A stretch of DNA of 14,547 nt from Bacteroidales bacterium. GTDB taxonomy: Bacteria > Bacteroidota > Bacteroidia > Bacteroidales > UBA12077. The translations under genes and the position numbers were made by a program. This document shows, one piece after another, positions 12,342 to 14,547 of this stretch. The stretch covers positions 1-14,547 of the forward strand of contig JASGMZ010000052.1 of NCBI GenBank assembly GCA_030156305.1, read 5' to 3'. Every line of letters starts with the position of its first letter. Within the stretch, counting starts at the first letter, position 1. The notes under the pieces are model-generated. The model had not been told where the DNA came from. It made no database searches and saw only the letters and a program-made list of their open reading frames with translations.

Positions 12342-13240
12342 ACTGATGTTTCCCATGTCTTTAAGCAGCATCAGAAAACTGCAATTCTATAAGCTTAAAA
12401 ATTTTTTTATCCTCTGGCTTGTTTTTCATTGTATTGACTATCAATTCATTAAAGTCGCCATCTATCTGATGAGCGATTATTCGCAATAACTCCAGAATAA
12501 AACCACATATCCTAAGTGATATAGTAAGTTCTGTGGCCTGGTCTTTTGAATGCGCAAAGATTCCCCCGGTCGTTTCGTATGCTTCAAACCTTTTGGCCAG
12601 ACTTAATACATTGTATTCTATCATTGCTATTGATATATCTGCAATCTGTGCATCGATGTCTTGCGATTTGCCTAGCCCAAAGTATTGTTTGGATTCTTTG
12701 AAGAACACTTTGGTACTCCAATGTATGCTATAAATTTGATATGCTTTTATAATACCAAGTTACGAGTTTGTCGATGCCAATAGATGCCATTTGCCCCTTT
12801 TACTTGTTTTACAGAAATACAATTTTATTGGGGTTGATTTGTATTCTACTTCAACGTCAGCACAATATAGTTTCAACTGCTTTATCCATTTGACCTTCTT
12901 ACGGTTCTTCATTAATTGGGCAAGTTTTTTAGCAGTACAGGCTTTGCCTTGGTAATGGTATTTTGCTTAAGCCATCTTTACCATGGCTACAATGTCTGTA
13001 TTTATTGAAGCGGCCAGCTGTAAAAATTTTTCACAGAAAAACCAACTGTCCATAAGCAACAAGTAATCCACCTTTATCCCTTGTTTTACTGCTTTCTTTA
13101 TCATGGCAATGGGCACAGATATTTTATCGTTTAGTAGTTCATCTTCCCGTTTTTTACCTGAACTGGATTTTTCTCGTGGTTTTGAATACTGCTTTTTTTG
13201 TTGATTTTTTACCTTTTTATATTACATGGGAAACATCAGT
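12342..13240 (-). mobile_element. Decayed, internally deleted IS4-family insertion sequence, 899 bp
   Basis: The ends are perfect 17-bp inverted repeats, ACTGATGTTTCCCATGT at 12342-12358 and its complement at 13224-13240. Flanking 11-base sequences AATTATTAATA (12331-12341) and AAGAATTAATA (13241-13251) agree at 9 positions. They fit an old target duplication of the length usual for this family. Inside, the transposase lacks its N-terminal half and has stop codons, so the copy cannot move itself. The intact ends mean it could be mobilised by a related transposase elsewhere. Confidence 0.85.
12361..13217 (-). pseudogene. IS4-family transposase remnant
   Basis: One continuous minus-strand frame carries two in-frame stops, at 12967-12969 and 12760-12762, and no frameshift. 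From its start it reads KKQYSKPREKSSSGKKRE, then VDYLLLMDSWFF (the second catalytic Asp region), ACTAKKLAQLMKNRKK, WHLLASTN, and after the second stop IKAYQIYSIHWSTKVFFKES (the catalytic Glu region) and GKSQDIDAQIADISIAMIEY. The N-terminal part with the first catalytic Asp is missing: the frame begins about 20 bases inside the right inverted repeat. The last 115 codons (to 12361) remain open but are not a gene on their own. Confidence 0.85.
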
Positions 13241-13320
13241 AAGAATTAATATTTAGTAATAGATTTTTTTAAAAAAATAAAAATCCTTAACTTAGAGAAT
13301 AATATTTAAATGAAGATATT

Positions 13321-13992
13321 ATGAAAAACCTGAAAAACTTTTATTTCGTATTTTTATTTATTCAAATCCCTTTTTTTACATTGGGTCAAAATATTTATGA
13401 AAAGGCTGCACAACAGAATAATAATAGGCAAACTGAATATACAAAATATTCAATTGCAAGTTCAAATGCATATGCTTATAAACACAATGATTATACGCCA
13501 AAATTAATTGAAAAACTGGTTTATTTTATTAATACTGAAGATGAAAAAATTAAATCAATTATTGAAAAAGAATTTGAAGAAGTTGGTATAGAAGCAATAG
13601 ATTTCTTCGATTTAAATTGTGAAAATTGTGATAGTGGAGAAAAAGTTAAAAAGTTTTTACATGACAAAGGTTATAAAACTATTTTACAGGTTACTTTATC
13701 AGGCGAAAGAAAAGCAGGTTCAACATTAGTTTCTAATTATTATAAGACAGCTATAGGTTATGTTGGTTTTTCTAATTTTACAAAATGGACTAATGTATTT
13801 ACTGTCTTTGAATGGTATGATGATCAGTTTTCTGAAGAGCCTTTTTTAAAATCTGAAGTTTTAAAGATGAGTTCACAACAGTTTGGAGCAAAAAGGGTAT
13901 TTTATAAATTGGTTAAAGGCAATATTATTTTATTAATAAGACGTCCAATTAAATATGACTTGTTAATTGAAAATAAAAGAAAAAGAAGATAA
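13321..13992 (+). CDS. Exported protein of unknown family, 223 aa
   Basis: The signal peptide has a hydrophobic core at residues 7-21 and probable cleavage near TLGQ. The mature part has no family I can name with confidence. Residues ~60-130 (EKLVYFINTEDEKIKSIIEK, then GIEAIDFFDL, then a dipeptide-spaced Cys pair CENC at 100-103, then KGYKTILQVTLSG) have the alternating helix-strand pattern of DUF4136/TolB-N-like exported domains. There a helix precedes a strand ending in a hydroxy-rich turn; this is a resemblance only. The C-terminus is strongly basic (KRKRR). It starts about 70 bases after the IS remnant, in AT-rich sequence with no clear promoter, and stands alone. Confidence 0.65.
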   Translation: MKNLKNFYFVFLFIQIPFFTLGQNIYEKAAQQNNNRQTEYTKYSIASSNAYAYKHNDYTPKLIEKLVYFINTEDEKIKSIIEKEFEEVGIEAIDFFDLNCENCDSGEKVKKFLHDKGYKTILQVTLSGERKAGSTLVSNYYKTAIGYVGFSNFTKWTNVFTVFEWYDDQFSEEPFLKSEVLKMSSQQFGAKRVFYKLVKGNIILLIRRPIKYDLLIENKRKRR

Positions 13993-14079
13993 CTGCTATT
14001 TTAATTTTCTGAAATCACTATTTAGCTGCATATAATTTGGGCATGTGTGATATTTTTAGTGAAGACCATTACCCAGCTT

Positions 14080-14142
14080 GAGCGGACAATTGTCCGGCTG
14101 TAAAATATGAAAAATCACCATTTTTTCGATGATAGCACGCGG
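14080..14142 (+). repeat. Dispersed ~63 bp repeat, copy B
   Basis: This is the partner of copy A at 3209-3272 in the same orientation. Near its start is a perfect 14-base palindrome, CGGACAATTGTCCG (14082-14095), which is only partly preserved in copy A (CGGATATATTGCCG). The rest is TAAAATATGAAAA, then TTTTTTCGATGATAGCA. Confidence 0.6.
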
Positions 14143-14200
14143 AATTGCACCTGTTTGCCGAATTCCGCTTAACAGGGAACTATGCTTACAGCAGATAAAT

Positions 14201-14360
14201 TTGAAACTTGAAACTTGAAATTTGAAATTTGAAACTTGAAATTTGAAATCTGAAACTTGAAACCTGAAATCTGAAATCTGAAATCTGAAACTTGAAACCT
14301 GAAATCTGAAACTTTAAACCTGAAACCTGAAACCTGAAACCTGAAACTGAAACCCGAAAA
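14201..14360 (+). repeat. Heptanucleotide tandem repeat, (C/T)TGAAA(C/T), about 22 units
   Basis: From 14201 to 14347 there are 21 consecutive 7-base units of the form YTGAAAY, one with a substitution (TTTAAAC). Two degenerate units follow (14348-14360). TTGAAAC/T dominates on the left and CTGAAAC on the right, so the array is polarised. It contains stop codons in the forward frames and has no coding potential. It lies upstream of the promoter of the gene at 14501. Confidence 0.9.
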
Positions 14361-14376
14361 CCTGTTTTATATCATA

Positions 14377-14407
14377 TTGTGTGTTTGAAATAATCTTTTT
14401 ATCTTTG
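14377..14407 (+). promoter_or_regulatory. Bacteroidota-type promoter for the gene at 14501
   Basis: TTG at 14377-14379 is followed after 20 bases by TATCTTTG (14400-14407), an exact match to the TAnnTTTG -7 element. Transcription would begin near 14413, giving a leader of roughly 85-90 bases. Confidence 0.65.
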
Positions 14408-14488
14408 TTAACAAATTAACAGTAAAATAATTTTTAAACTGAGAAATAGAATCGTCTCTGTTTCAAGGTTAAAGAACAAATCTAATCC

Positions 14489-14494
14489 GGAGGA
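14489..14494 (+). promoter_or_regulatory. Shine-Dalgarno site
   Basis: GGAGGA ends 6 bases before the ATG at 14501 and fixes that start. A clear site like this is unusual in the window; most genes here have none. Confidence 0.75.
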
Positions 14495-14500
14495 AATCTG

Positions 14501-14547
14501 ATGGAAAAGAGAATTGGAACCGCACTTATTTTAATCGAAGACAAAGA
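14501..14547 (+). CDS. Start of a TM1266-like [FeFe]-hydrogenase-associated regulator (truncated by window end)
   Basis: Only 15 complete codons plus a partial one are present, beginning MEKRIGTALILIEDK. This matches the start of the small ACT/NikR-C-like proteins known as TM1266-family putative regulators of iron-only hydrogenase systems, as I remember them: a first strand IGTALILIED. Those genes often precede hydG/hydE/hydF maturation genes, which would lie to the right. The evidence is short, so the name is provisional. The strong promoter and ribosome site support a real start here. Confidence 0.5.
   Translation, partial: MEKRIGTALILIEDK

Larger units (their letters stand above)
13993..14376. 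other. Gene-free region with two repeats
   Basis: No ORF is supported. The stretch holds copy B of the ~63 bp repeat (14080-14142) and a 7-bp tandem repeat (14201-14360). The remainder is AT-rich without a recognisable signal. Confidence 0.7.

Noticed and set aside
12361..12708. Independent 115-aa protein
   Set aside because: It is the last open part of the IS4 transposase after an in-frame stop at 12760; upstream codons continue the same protein family.
12533..12733. Plus-strand 66-aa ORF
   Set aside because: It lies antisense inside the transposase remnant.
14201..14360. CRISPR array
   Set aside because: The units are 7 bases with no spacers; it is a microsatellite-type repeat.

Overview
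The window looks like a chromosomal segment of a Bacteroidota bacterium (Bacteroidia-like). The evidence is an AT-rich background, few Shine-Dalgarno sites, a good TTG-N20-TAnnTTTG promoter near the right end, a surface-type lipoprotein with Cys-Lys-Glu-Glu after the lipobox, a FISUMP (Fib_succ_major) protein, secreted caspase-fold and outer-membrane-barrel genes, and a decayed IS4-type insertion sequence. The organism cannot be named more closely.

Layout. (1) 1-2808: the end of a large YhaN/SbcC-like coiled-coil ATPase, visibly richer in GC than what follows. (2) 2809-3479: a tandem pair of DnaA-box-like 9-mers, a doubtful small ORF, and copy A of a ~63 bp dispersed repeat. (3) 3480-8994: five genes on the + strand. 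Four encode exported proteins: an LPP20/DUF4384-like protein, a caspase-fold protease with CARDB/Ig-like repeats, a small beta-barrel protein, and a FISUMP lipoprotein. Four bases after the last of these begins a cytosolic-looking PD-(D/E)XK nuclease-like gene. (4) 9045-11640: a minus-strand run. It starts with a truncated AlbA_2/HATPase-type regulator followed by two extra, start-less C-terminal winged-helix tails. Next come a 137-aa unknown and a HEPN-like protein whose zinc ribbon is followed, after one in-frame stop, by a second zinc ribbon. (5) 11675-12255: a broken DUF559 endonuclease gene between two copies of a GC-rich repeat. (6) 12331-13251: an 899 bp IS4-family remnant with intact 17 bp inverted ends and a mismatched 11 bp target duplication. 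(7) 13321-14547: a secreted protein, copy B of the ~63 bp repeat, a 7 bp tandem repeat of about 22 units, then a promoter and the first codons of a TM1266-like hydrogenase-associated regulator.

How the genes may work together. The 3480-8375 genes have short gaps and all carry export signals, so they plausibly form one envelope or surface module: an exported protease with periplasmic and outer-membrane partners and a surface lipoprotein with a C-type-lectin-like head. The end of that head is strongly GC-shifted and adenine-poor, and is built largely of NNC/NNT codons. This is the pattern expected of a diversified (DGR-like) or cassette-exchanged binding surface, but no reverse transcriptase or template repeat lies in the window. 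The second candidate for something new is the array of alternative winged-helix tails. Each tail is preceded by its own 12 bp (4-residue) tandem repeat, and one junction retains a piece of the neighbouring tail's repeat, as if tails are exchanged at the linker. The abundance of truncated genes, repeats and mobile remnants from 9 to 14 kb marks this as an accessory or hot-spot region.
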